This document shows, one piece after another, positions 9,163-17,063 of a DNA stretch of 64,000 bases. The notes beneath the pieces are model-generated. The model made no database searches. It was not told the origin of the DNA and was given only the letters and a program-made list of their open reading frames with translations. The stretch's first letter is position 1. Each line of letters starts with the position of its first letter. Origin of the DNA: Flavobacteriales bacterium (lineage in GTDB: Bacteria > Bacteroidota > Bacteroidia > Flavobacteriales_F > PHOS-HE28); contig JADJOG010000050.1 of NCBI GenBank assembly GCA_016713865.1, positions 73,756 through 137,755 on the forward strand, read 5' to 3'. The translations under genes were made by a program, and so were the position numbers.

Positions 9163-9609
9163 ATGGCATCGTCCACCATCGAGGTCAAGAACCGCAAGGC
9201 GGGCTTCGAGTACCATCTGCTCGACACCTACGAATGCGGCATGGTGCTCATGGGCAGCGAGATCAAGAGCATCCGTGCCGGGGGCGCCAGCATCAACGAG
9301 GCGTTCTGCGCATTCGTCGGCCCCGATCTCGTGGTGCGCAACATGCAGGTCAACCCGTACGGCACCAACCCGCATTTCGTGCACGAGCCCAAACGCGACC
9401 GCAAGCTGCTGCTGCGCCATACGGAGCTGGCCAAATTGAAGCGCAAGCTGAAGGATGCCGGCATGACCATCGTGCCCGTGCGGCTCTACATCGGGAGCAG
9501 CGGCTACGCCAAGCTCGAGATCTCCTTGGCCAAGGGCAAGAAGACCTTCGATAAGCGCGATAGCATCAAGGAGCGCGATGTGAAACGCGATATGGAACGC
9601 GAGCGCTGA
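9163..9609 (+). CDS. smpB: SsrA-binding protein SmpB
   Basis: SmpB binds tmRNA and brings it to stalled ribosomes for trans-translation, tagging incomplete proteins and freeing the ribosome. The 148-residue length is normal. Signature segments include EVKNRKAGFEYHLLDTYE at the start, GSEIKSIRAG, VRNMQVNPYG, KLLLRHTEL, LYIGSSGYAKLEISLAKGKK and a basic tail (DKRDSIKERD). The ATG is the first after a strong promoter match. The stop codon overlaps the start of the next gene by one base (TGATG), suggesting co-transcription. No tmRNA gene was seen in the window. Confidence 0.97.
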   Translation: MASSTIEVKNRKAGFEYHLLDTYECGMVLMGSEIKSIRAGGASINEAFCAFVGPDLVVRNMQVNPYGTNPHFVHEPKRDRKLLLRHTELAKLKRKLKDAGMTIVPVRLYIGSSGYAKLEISLAKGKKTFDKRDSIKERDVKRDMERER

Positions 9610-11576
9610 TGGAATGGCGCGCGCACATCGCCCGGAATGGGACGGCATTGTTCCCCGGTGAACCATGGGCGCGCCATGCGCTGCTCCTTGTGCTGGGCCT
9701 TGCCGCCGTGCTGCGCTTCTGGGACCTCCCCCACCTGCCCTACACGCACGACGAGCTGAGCGCTCTTGTACGCATCTATCCAAGCCTATGGGAGACCATG
9801 CGCAAGGGCGTGATGGAATTGGATACCCACCCGCCGGCCGTGCAAGCATTCGAGTGGCTGTGGACGCGCCTGTTCTCCATGGAAGAAGCGGATGTGAAGC
9901 TGCCTTTCATCCTCATGAGCCTCGCCTCCATCGTGCTGCTCTATCGTTTCGCAATGGCATGGACAAGCGAGAGCGCGGCATTGGTGCTGGCCACACTGAT
10001 GGCCACGCTGCAGTATAGCGTGTTCTATGGCCAGCTCGCACGGCCATACGCCGCTGGCCTGTTCGCCACGGCGCTCATGGCCGATCAGCTTACACGATGG
10101 CTCGCCTTCGGTAATCGGCGCATACTCGTCGGGATCGGCATCGCCGCGGTGCTCAGCGCGGCCACGCACCACTTCAGCCTGCTACTCGCTGGACTTATGG
10201 GCGTGGTGGGCCTCCTGCTCGCCTCGAAGCAGCAACGCAAGCCGTATTCGGTGATGTGCCTGATCGTGATCGTGTTGTACTTGCCCATCGCGCCCATCAC
10301 CTTGCACCAGTTGAGTCAAGGCGGCCTGCAAGGCTGGCTCCCCCCTCCCGGCGATGGCTGGCTCACCGATTACGGGTGGTACATCGCGCATTGGTCGTGG
10401 GCCTTAGCCGGCCTTTTGCTCGCGGCCATCGGCGCTTCCCTATGGCTCACCTTCAAGCATGGCGGTGCGCCCAAGCCGATGCGTGGGGCATGGCTCCTCT
10501 GGGGCACGGCACCGCTGATCATCGGTTATGCATACTCGGTATGGCGCGCCCCGGTGCTGCAATACTCGATGCTGCTGTTCAGCCTCCCTTACCTGCTGTT
10601 ATTCGCCTTGCATGGCCTCATGCATCTGAAGCGCGGCGCGGCATTAGTCGCATGCGCCGCACTGGGCATCGTTTCCGTGCATTCGCTGGTGATGGAGCGC
10701 AAGCACTACACTGTTACCTACCACTCGAAGTACGAGGCGATGCTTCGCGATGGGATAACGGCAACGACGGAGCATGGCCGCGACCAGGTGCTCGTGCTGC
10801 TTGAAGCGCCTGGGCACATGATCGATTTCTACCGCCGTCTATGGCGCATGCCCGACGAGGCTCTGCGCGCCGTGAACATCCTCGATTGGCCGCAAGCGAA
10901 GGTCGATTCGCTGTTGCATGCCGAAACGGCATCGATCGTGGTGCACGGGCGCAGCAATGGATCCGCAGAGGAGAATGCGGCGCTCATTCAGCAGCGATTC
11001 CCGCGAATGACGAAGCGGATCGATATGCCCGAGGGCCAAGTGCGGCATTTCGTCAAGCCACTCGTAGGGACGGAGCTCTTCGATCGCGACACCCTGGCGC
11101 ACCTGAGCCACGGTGCTACTCTTGGCCCTTGGAGCATTGAGCCGACCATGCCGTTAACGGAACACGGCTGGGATTACAGTGGCCGCGACTTCGGCCTCAT
11201 GATCGAGATGATGCTCGACTCTGTTGTGAGGCACCAAGAGGACCTCATCGAAGTGGTCGCAGTGGTCGATGGCTACACAACCGAATCGCGCGCGGCGATG
11301 ATCGCCGATGTCCGCAACAGCGACAGCACGGTATTCTACCGAGGTGGCAACCTAGATCCGGCGCAACGCCCTGATAGCGCGGCATCCATGATCGTCGCGA
11401 TCAGCCCTTCGCAAGTGAAGCAATCAGGAGCGCTGTTGCTGCGCGCATACGTGCACAACCAGAACTCAGGGCAGCTTCGGGTCCGCTCCATCACCGTGCT
11501 ACGTCGCGATGCCAATCGGATCGGCGGTGCCGTGCTCGGCCCAGCAGCTTGGCTCGGCCGCTTCCCCCCTGAATGA
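9609..11576 (+). CDS. Polytopic membrane glycosyltransferase, family 39 (ArnT/PMT-like)
   Basis: A 655-residue protein. The N-terminal 370 residues form about ten membrane helices, and the first periplasmic loop has the acidic pair Asp48-Glu49 (THDELSA) typical of GT-C enzymes that use polyprenyl-phosphate sugars. A motif like LDTHPPAVQAFEW follows, as in the ArnT/GT39 group. The last 280 residues are a soluble, probably periplasmic domain of unknown type. It likely moves a sugar from a lipid carrier onto a lipid or protein at the outer face of the inner membrane. It starts within the smpB stop and ends at a strong hairpin. Confidence 0.82.
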   Translation: MEWRAHIARNGTALFPGEPWARHALLLVLGLAAVLRFWDLPHLPYTHDELSALVRIYPSLWETMRKGVMELDTHPPAVQAFEWLWTRLFSMEEADVKLPFILMSLASIVLLYRFAMAWTSESAALVLATLMATLQYSVFYGQLARPYAAGLFATALMADQLTRWLAFGNRRILVGIGIAAVLSAATHHFSLLLAGLMGVVGLLLASKQQRKPYSVMCLIVIVLYLPIAPITLHQLSQGGLQGWLPPPGDGWLTDYGWYIAHWSWALAGLLLAAIGASLWLTFKHGGAPKPMRGAWLLWGTAPLIIGYAYSVWRAPVLQYSMLLFSLPYLLLFALHGLMHLKRGAALVACAALGIVSVHSLVMERKHYTVTYHSKYEAMLRDGITATTEHGRDQVLVLLEAPGHMIDFYRRLWRMPDEALRAVNILDWPQAKVDSLLHAETASIVVHGRSNGSAEENAALIQQRFPRMTKRIDMPEGQVRHFVKPLVGTELFDRDTLAHLSHGATLGPWSIEPTMPLTEHGWDYSGRDFGLMIEMMLDSVVRHQEDLIEVVAVVDGYTTESRAAMIADVRNSDSTVFYRGGNLDPAQRPDSAASMIVAISPSQVKQSGALLLRAYVHNQNSGQLRVRSITVLRRDANRIGGAVLGPAAWLGRFPPE

Positions 11577-11603
11577 CCGAAGGCCGCACGAGGCGGCCTT
11601 CGG
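11577..11603. terminator. Bidirectional hairpin terminator
   Basis: A perfect 11-bp inverted repeat (CCGAAGGCCGC and its complement) encloses a 5-base loop. It begins at the base after the stop of the glycosyltransferase gene and lies before the convergent DUF3078 gene, so it can serve both. Confidence 0.7.
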
Positions 11604-11621
11604 ATAATGTGGCGGGAATGA

Positions 11622-12572
11622 TCAGAGCTTCCAGGTGAGGCCGATTCCCAAGGTCTGCTTGAACTGCGTGCCCGGACCGGGATCAATGTTGCCATCGGCA
11701 TCCTTGCGCGGCACATCAGTATCGTGATCATAGAGCAGCAAGGTGTTGAAGGTGGCCGCGAACCAATCGTTCACCTTGAAGGTCCAGAGCGTTTCCCAGG
11801 TGACATCGATGTTCTGCGGGTTGCGCAGATAGTTGCTGAATAGATCGCCACGGGTCATGAAGGTGATGTTCTTGGCCAACTCGGTCTTGTACATCAGGCG
11901 CACGTATCCACCGGCCTCCAGTTCCGTGGTGTTGCCATTCTTCACCCCGAACACGCGCAGCTCGGGATCGGTGCTGCCGCCGAAGAGCTTCTCGTCGGTG
12001 ACGATGACCATGCGCGCAGTGGCGGGCGAGACGAACGCGGTGAAGTTGTCGTTGGGCTTGTAGTCCATACCAACGCCGAGGAGCGTGTAGCCCGGAGCGA
12101 GGAAATTGGATATCCGGTTGAAGTTGGCATCGAAGCCCTCGGTGAACTGGGTGCGGAATTGGAACACGCCCGCCAAATACCAGTGGTTGCCGATATCGTA
12201 GCCGTACTTGCTGTTCAGTTCGATACGGTCATCGGTCTTCACGGGATCGGTGTCCTCGATCTGCTGCCCACCGAAGGCGAGCACGAGGCTGTTATCCCAT
12301 GCGCGCTTGCCTTTCTTCCAATTGGCTGCACCATTGAACATGGCGATGCCACTCACAGTGTTGAAACCGCCTGCGGCCCAGTTGGTGAGGCTCACTTGAC
12401 TCATGTTCAGCGAGAACACCCCGCTGCGGCGCCATTGGCCGTCGAGGCTATCGGAGGCGTGGCGTGCTTGCGCGGCAGCGGCGGCGGCATCACGCGCCTT
12501 GGCGTCGATGTCATCTTGCGCGAACGCCGGTGCGACAAAGAGAAGCGAGAGGAAAAGCGGAGAGAAGCGCAT
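11622..12572 (-). CDS. DUF3078 outer-membrane beta-barrel protein
   Basis: A 316-residue exported protein of the DUF3078 family, found mainly in Bacteroidota. I place the start at the ATG at 12572, which begins a clean signal peptide (FLSLLFVAPAFA-QDD). An Ala-rich helix follows, then alternating strands typical of a barrel, with the family segment SQVSLTNWAAGG near residue 65 and repeated aromatic strand ends, finishing GIGLTWKL. The role of the family is unknown; it is thought to lie in the outer membrane. The neighbouring MscS gene is 54 bases upstream on the same strand. Confidence 0.85.
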   Translation of the reverse strand: MRFSPLFLSLLFVAPAFAQDDIDAKARDAAAAAAQARHASDSLDGQWRRSGVFSLNMSQVSLTNWAAGGFNTVSGIAMFNGAANWKKGKRAWDNSLVLAFGGQQIEDTDPVKTDDRIELNSKYGYDIGNHWYLAGVFQFRTQFTEGFDANFNRISNFLAPGYTLLGVGMDYKPNDNFTAFVSPATARMVIVTDEKLFGGSTDPELRVFGVKNGNTTELEAGGYVRLMYKTELAKNITFMTRGDLFSNYLRNPQNIDVTWETLWTFKVNDWFAATFNTLLLYDHDTDVPRKDADGNIDPGPGTQFKQTLGIGLTWKL

Positions 12573-12625
12573 AGGGAGCTGTTTGGGTTTCAGTTGGCGA
12601 AGTTCGTTCACGATCACCGACATGA

Positions 12626-13462
12626 TCACTGATGATCGTCCATCTTCACCTCGATGCGGTCCTTGATCAGGGCCGCCGTGGGTATGATGATCTGCTTGCC
12701 ATCGGCACGCAGGGTGATGCTGATGCCGTCGATGCGCTCGCTCACGCCCTCGTCGGCGCCGATGCGCACGCGCATGCCCGGCTTGAAACGGTCCTTGCCA
12801 TAGTAGCTGCTAAGGATGTTCGTGAGGATATCCTTGGCCGCGAAGCCATAGGCAATGCTGAATGCAAGGAACAACGAGCCCACCACGATGAGGATATTGC
12901 TGGTGATGAGCGTGGTATCGACACCTGCCACGTTGAGCGCGGTGATGGTGAGGAAGAGCAGGATGATCACGAACAGCACGCGACCGATCACTTTTCCGCC
13001 GCCAACGCCCATGGCCTCGCCCATGGTTCCCATGACGAAACGCGCCTTATCGGCCAGCCAGTAACCAAAGAGGAACACCCCAAGCGCGGCCAGTAGCGAA
13101 GGCATGTATGCGAATACGCGCTCGATGCCCTCGATCACCGGGGTCATGCCGAGCACTTCGGCCGCTAACATCACCGTGCCCAGGATCACGGCCCAATAGG
13201 TGACCGCGCCAAGCAGGGCGCCCAAGCTGCTCATGCCGGCGCGCTTGAGCACTTTCAACACACCTGTGCGCTCGGCCAGCGCTTCGAGCCGCCCCACTGC
13301 ACTCAGACGCGTGACCAACCAGCGGAGAGCGCGGGCCACCAGCCAGCCCAAGAGCACGACCACACCAGCAAGCAACAGCGTGGGCGAACGATCGATGAGC
13401 GCGGCCAGGGTTGAACTGAATGCCTGCTCGATGCGCTGAAGGATGAGGTCAAGTGCATTCAT
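12626..13462 (-). CDS. MscS-like mechanosensitive ion channel
   Basis: A small-conductance type channel that would release solutes on osmotic downshock. The protein has about five hydrophobic helices over residues 25-215, including glycine-rich TM-helix-repeat segments. A short MscS-type beta domain follows (FKPGMRVRIGADEGVSERIDGISIT), ending with IIIPTAAL. The ATG at 13462 lies two bases after the stop of the upstream small gene. A GTG at 13468 that overlaps that stop is an alternative start. It is the third gene of a compact operon with a sigma factor. Confidence 0.85.
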   Translation of the reverse strand: MNALDLILQRIEQAFSSTLAALIDRSPTLLLAGVVVLLGWLVARALRWLVTRLSAVGRLEALAERTGVLKVLKRAGMSSLGALLGAVTYWAVILGTVMLAAEVLGMTPVIEGIERVFAYMPSLLAALGVFLFGYWLADKARFVMGTMGEAMGVGGGKVIGRVLFVIILLFLTITALNVAGVDTTLITSNILIVVGSLFLAFSIAYGFAAKDILTNILSSYYGKDRFKPGMRVRIGADEGVSERIDGISITLRADGKQIIIPTAALIKDRIEVKMDDHQ

Positions 13463-13464
13463 GG

Positions 13465-13686
13465 TCACGAAGGGTTTGAAGGGTCGTTGGTAGATGGATC
13501 CGGGTCAGGATGCGCGCGATCCACGGCGCTCAGCTTGTCGAATATCGAATGCGCGAAATCGGCCACGAAGAGCTGCGCGAGACGCATGAGCAGGATGGCC
13601 GATCGCACGCTGCTGAGCACTTCACCGCGCAGGTGCTCTGGCGGCTCCTCGGTGGGGCGTATGATCTGGAAGGGGTTGCTGCTCAT
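13465..13686 (-). CDS. Small conserved-type protein encoded between sigma factor and MscS
   Basis: A 73-residue protein with no known domain. It begins MSSNPFQIIRP, contains a predicted amphipathic helix (SVRSAILLMRLAQLFVADFA) and ends in an acidic, Pro/Asp-rich tail. Its ATG overlaps the sigma-factor stop by four bases (ATGA), so the two are translationally coupled. Small helical proteins in this position downstream of Bacteroidota sigma factors are common in my recollection, but their function is not known; an accessory or anti-sigma role is only a guess. Confidence 0.7.
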   Translation of the reverse strand: MSSNPFQIIRPTEEPPEHLRGEVLSSVRSAILLMRLAQLFVADFAHSIFDKLSAVDRAHPDPDPSTNDPSNPS

Positions 13687-14354
13687 GCCGCTTCCGGGTT
13701 GAATTTCCGATACAAGGCCAATGCACGCTCGCGGGCGCGCATCAATCGCATCTTGATGGCGCTCTCGCCCACACCCAAGGCTTCGGCCATTTCCTTCACA
13801 GGCAGCTCATCCTGATACTTCATGAGCAGCACGGCACGATCATCTGGACCCAAGGCAGCTAGCACCCCAGGCAGATGCTCCGCGCGGAGCTCGAGCAATT
13901 CCTTCTCGTAGCGGTCCTCGTGCTCATCGAGAAAGGCCTGGTCCTCGTCCAGATCCGTCTGGCGGGTGCGCTGCTGCTTGCGCAGGTGGTCGAGGCAGCA
14001 GTTGTAGGTGATGCTGTACAGCCATGTTCCGAACCGGCTCCGGTGGTCGAACTTCTTCAGGTGCAAGAAGGCCTTCAGGAACACATCGTGCGCGAGGTCT
14101 GCCGCCAACTGGCGATCACCGGTCATGCCTAGGCACTTCTGATACACCTTGGAGCTATAGCGGTCGTAGAGCACGGCGAATCGGTCCGCGTCCACCGTGC
14201 GCTGCAGTTCAACCACGATCTCTTCATCGGTGGCTGGGTCGGTGGTCTTCTCCTTCTTCCTGAACAGCACCTGGGGAGCGGTGTATGGCTTCAGACGCAC
14301 CCCCGCCCCATCGGTCACTTGGACCATGCGTTTTTCCGAATGACCGGAGCGCAT
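13683..14354 (-). CDS. RNA polymerase sigma factor, ECF type
   Basis: An extracytoplasmic-function sigma-70 factor. Region 2 covers about residues 55-125 (FAVLYDRYSSKVYQKC, AADLAHDVFLKAF, FGTWLYSITYNCCLDHLR). Region 4 covers about 165-215, with the helix-turn-helix LPVKEMAEALGVGESAIKMRLMRARERA. The roughly 40-residue N-terminal extension is basic and not part of the family core, so the ATG at 14327 is an equally good start. It heads an operon with a small protein and an MscS channel, which suggests an envelope or osmotic stress regulon, although no classical transmembrane anti-sigma gene is next to it. Confidence 0.9.
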   Translation of the reverse strand: MRSGHSEKRMVQVTDGAGVRLKPYTAPQVLFRKKEKTTDPATDEEIVVELQRTVDADRFAVLYDRYSSKVYQKCLGMTGDRQLAADLAHDVFLKAFLHLKKFDHRSRFGTWLYSITYNCCLDHLRKQQRTRQTDLDEDQAFLDEHEDRYEKELLELRAEHLPGVLAALGPDDRAVLLMKYQDELPVKEMAEALGVGESAIKMRLMRARERALALYRKFNPEAA

Positions 14355-14406
14355 TGCGGCATCGAGTGCCTATTCTCCGCAAGGAGGAAGGCCATCGTGT
14401 CGTCGT

Positions 14407-14480
14407 GGGCACTATTGGATTCGAACCAACGACCCCCACCTTGTCAAGGTGGTGCTCTGAACCAGCTGAGCTAAGTGCCC
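14407..14480 (-). tRNA. tRNA-Val (anticodon GAC)
   Basis: The minus strand folds into a complete cloverleaf of 74 bases. The acceptor stem pairs GGGCACT with AGTGCCC, the D arm reads AGCTCAGCTGGTTCAGAGC, and the anticodon stem CCACC/GGTGG encloses TTGACAA, giving anticodon GAC. The T arm contains GGTTCGAATCC. The 3' CCA is not encoded in the run of the stem end. Confidence 0.95.
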
Positions 14481-14612
14481 GAAAGGGCGGCGAATGTAGC
14501 CAGCGGACCGGATTTCCAGCATGGTGCATAGGGGTTCTCCATGTCCGCATTGTCCTAATGATGCAAACGCCTTCTAGTTAGCCCTGTCAGCGAGGATAAT
14601 TTCGCATCAGCG

Positions 14613-15266
14613 ATGAGCAGCCAGAACAAGAGCGGCCGTCTTTTCCGTAATCCTTGGGTGGAGGCCCTCACCAAGACGCATATCGCCGTTCCGCTCTCCT
14701 TGTTCTATGCCACAAGCTCGTTGGCTGTGTGGTACTCCATCGTTCATCTCGGCATTGGCGTCCGGAGCGTTGCTCCTCTATTCCTCACGGGCTTGGTCTT
14801 CTTCACGCTGATCGAATACCTCGTGCACCGGCACGTTTACCACATGCCGGCCAGCAGTCCTCGGAGAGCACGCATCCAGTATGTGTTCCATGGCGTGCAT
14901 CACGAGCACCCGCGCGATAAATCGCGGTTGGCCTTGCCACCGGTGCTCAGCGTGGTCGTGAGCGCGCTCTTCATCGGGTTGTTCAGGCTCTCGATGGGAG
15001 CTTCGGGCTTCGCATTCGGCGGTGGCTTCCTTACGGGTTACGCCACCTATCTGCTCGTTCATTATTCCATACACGCATACCGCCCGCCCAAGAATTTCCT
15101 CCGCGCTTTATGGAAGCATCACAACCTGCATCATTTCGCTGGCGACACTTCCGCATTCGGCGTTAGCTCGCCGCTATGGGATCATGTGTTCGGCACCATG
15201 CCGGATGATCAGCGCGCGAAAGCAGACCAGCCCTTCGCCGCTGCATCCGGCGCCGATCATTCGTGA
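14613..15266 (+). CDS. Fatty acid hydroxylase/sterol desaturase superfamily membrane enzyme
   Basis: A 217-residue membrane di-iron oxygenase. The clustered histidine motifs that hold the iron pair are all present: HRHVYH at about 72-77, HGVHHEHP at about 93-100, HYSIHAY at about 150 and HHNLHH at about 168-173. Four hydrophobic helices flank them. Members hydroxylate or desaturate fatty acids, sterols or carotenoids; Bacteroidota versions are often linked to lipid 2- or 3-hydroxylation. The actual substrate cannot be told from sequence. Its last 10 bases overlap the convergent nuclease gene. Confidence 0.88.
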   Translation: MSSQNKSGRLFRNPWVEALTKTHIAVPLSLFYATSSLAVWYSIVHLGIGVRSVAPLFLTGLVFFTLIEYLVHRHVYHMPASSPRRARIQYVFHGVHHEHPRDKSRLALPPVLSVVVSALFIGLFRLSMGASGFAFGGGFLTGYATYLLVHYSIHAYRPPKNFLRALWKHHNLHHFAGDTSAFGVSSPLWDHVFGTMPDDQRAKADQPFAAASGADHS

Positions 15267-16258
15267 TCGCGACCGTAGCCGTTCTTGCGCTGCTCCCAGA
15301 GTTCCTGTTCGGCGCGAAGCACCGCCTTGAGCGAATCGCTCACGTCCTTCTGCTCGATCCTGTTCAGGTCTGGCATTCCGGCATTCACCCAGGCCGTGTA
15401 CCAGTAACTGCCCACCGCGATTATGCTCGCGTTCATCCGTGATTCCACCATGCCCATCATGGCATCCTCATAGGCTTTGGCATAGTCGCGCGAGTAAAGC
15501 CGCATGCCACCGCGGCCACGGTCCTCGAAAACGAATTTGCGATCCTCGGGGAACTCCATGTTAAGCCTGCGCTCGATCCCCAGCACGCTATCGACATGCT
15601 GGTGGCTCACGATCACCGCATCCCAAGCGGCATCCAGCTTGTCCAGGAATTCGGCGCGCCCCACGAGATGGTCGTAGCCCTCGGCGCTCAGCTCCGGTAT
15701 CCTGCTCTCCCAGAAGGCGTGTATGCCATGCTGATTCGTGAGCTGGCCGTTGTAATTCTCGGTGGTGTGCAAGGGCACATGCGCATCGCCGATGTAGTGC
15801 CCGATGTCGGCGCAGTAGCGCAGGATCCTGTCCACATCGCCGCGCTGGAAGGCTTTCGTGAGTCGGTCGTGCATCACCTCGATGTGCCAAGGCACGATGC
15901 CATAGGCCTTCAGGGTGTCCTCGGAGAACTTGGCCACGGCATCGGCCCATTTGCGCGGCACGATGCTGAAGGGATCCTCGCCGTGATGGGCGTAGTGGTC
16001 GATATCGATGTAATGGCGCTCAGCCTCGCCTTCAACAGCATAGCGGCGGCGATCCGGATCAACGACGTGGTCACTGATGAAATCGATGTGGCGCTTGAAG
16101 AAGGGGAACATCTCCGGCGGCAGCGTGAAGCACGCCATGCGATTGATGCGTTTGTGGCCATAGAAGCCCCAAGCATCGGCCTCAGGAGCCGTGGCCGGTG
16201 CCAGCAGCAGCGAAGCCGCCAGCAGCAAAGGCATTATGATCAGCGCCTTGCGGATCAT
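15257..16258 (-). CDS. Secreted zinc-dependent phospholipase C / S1-P1 nuclease-like protein
   Basis: A 333-residue exported protein. A signal peptide precedes AWGFYGHKRI, whose Trp and His match the N-terminal zinc ligands of the S1/P1 fold. Further ligands appear in YIDIDHYA, ADIGHYIGDAHVPLH (the HxxxDxHxPLH signature) and HGIHAFWES. The family comprises trinuclear-zinc phosphodiesterases acting on nucleic acids or phospholipids. Bacteroidota members are usually annotated as zinc-dependent phospholipase C, and the substrate is open. Its ATG overlaps the comB stop by four bases (ATGA), so the two are co-expressed. Confidence 0.85.
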   Translation of the reverse strand: MIRKALIIMPLLLAASLLLAPATAPEADAWGFYGHKRINRMACFTLPPEMFPFFKRHIDFISDHVVDPDRRRYAVEGEAERHYIDIDHYAHHGEDPFSIVPRKWADAVAKFSEDTLKAYGIVPWHIEVMHDRLTKAFQRGDVDRILRYCADIGHYIGDAHVPLHTTENYNGQLTNQHGIHAFWESRIPELSAEGYDHLVGRAEFLDKLDAAWDAVIVSHQHVDSVLGIERRLNMEFPEDRKFVFEDRGRGGMRLYSRDYAKAYEDAMMGMVESRMNASIIAVGSYWYTAWVNAGMPDLNRIEQKDVSDSLKAVLRAEQELWEQRKNGYGRDHE

Positions 16259-16974
16259 TTCGGGCTCGCTTCCATGCGCACCAGCTCCCCTTCTCGAAGG
16301 ATTGGTATCACGCGGCTGGTATCGGGCGTGAGGCAGAACTTGGCATCGGGCAGCAGGTGCAATTGCTCGATCCGACGACGACGCGGCGCGGCCTTCAGGA
16401 TGCTGAGGAAATTGTCGCGCGCCGACATGAACATGTATTTGGCCGCGATGCTGCTATCCTCTTCGACCCCGAATTTGCCACTGGCCAGCAAGCGCTCCAT
16501 AACGGCGCCTGCATACACGCTGTCCTCCAGGTTGAACTTGTCCTTCCATCCCGAGCATAGCAGCAGGATATTGTCATTCTGCTTCACCAGCCATTCGCTG
16601 AGCGCGGTGAGGTTGAGGAAGGAGCCGATCACCAGCTTGCGCGCATCCTTGGCGAGGTTGATCGCTTTGGTGCCATTGGTGGTGGTCATCACGATGGTCT
16701 GCCCTTTCAGGTCCTTGCCCACGTATGCAAGCGGCGAGTTGCCATACTCGAAGCCTTCCACCACTTCGCCATTGCGCTCGGCGGCAGCGATGTATCCTGG
16801 CCGTCCGATGTATTGCCGGGCCTCCTCGATGGTGCCCACCGGGATGATCCGATCCACGCCGTGCTCGAAGGCAGCGACCATGGTGCTGGTGGCGCGCAGC
16901 ACATCGATCACCACCACGATGCCCATGTCCTGGGCGTACAGCGGATATTGAGTGGGCACGAAGCACACCTCCAC
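16255..16974 (-). CDS. comB: 2-phosphosulfolactate phosphatase (ComB family)
   Basis: ComB removes phosphate from 2-phosphosulfolactate in coenzyme M synthesis in archaea. Many flavobacteria carry the gene without the rest of that pathway, so its role here is uncertain. Family motifs are VVVIDVLRATSTMVAA, VGTIEEAR, GNSP and MTTTNGTKAI. The length of 239 residues is normal. The start is a problem: the first possible codon is a GTG at 16974. The open frame runs only 12 codons further upstream to a TAG and has no ATG there, although relatives usually have a few more residues. Either GTG is used or the 5' end carries an error. Confidence 0.85.
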   Translation of the reverse strand: MEVCFVPTQYPLYAQDMGIVVVIDVLRATSTMVAAFEHGVDRIIPVGTIEEARQYIGRPGYIAAAERNGEVVEGFEYGNSPLAYVGKDLKGQTIVMTTTNGTKAINLAKDARKLVIGSFLNLTALSEWLVKQNDNILLLCSGWKDKFNLEDSVYAGAVMERLLASGKFGVEEDSSIAAKYMFMSARDNFLSILKAAPRRRRIEQLHLLPDAKFCLTPDTSRVIPILREGELVRMEASPK

Positions 16975-17063
16975 GCGATACTGGTAATCGCTATTGCGGA
17001 TCGACTCCTACATGCCACAGAAATAAGCAATCGCCCTTTACAGGACCGACTTTTCGCTGAATG

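Noticed and set aside
14224..14581. Open frames running through the tRNA-Val gene
   Set aside because: They overlap a perfect tRNA cloverleaf and the sigma-factor start; their translations contain the usual tRNA-derived SSxxRALSSAGSEHHLDKVGV-like nonsense and are not real.
17000..17063. Glycine riboswitch or other leader near gcvT
   Set aside because: gcvT is read leftward and starts inside the upstream glycosyltransferase gene, leaving no leader; the sequence beyond its stop shows no aptamer pattern.
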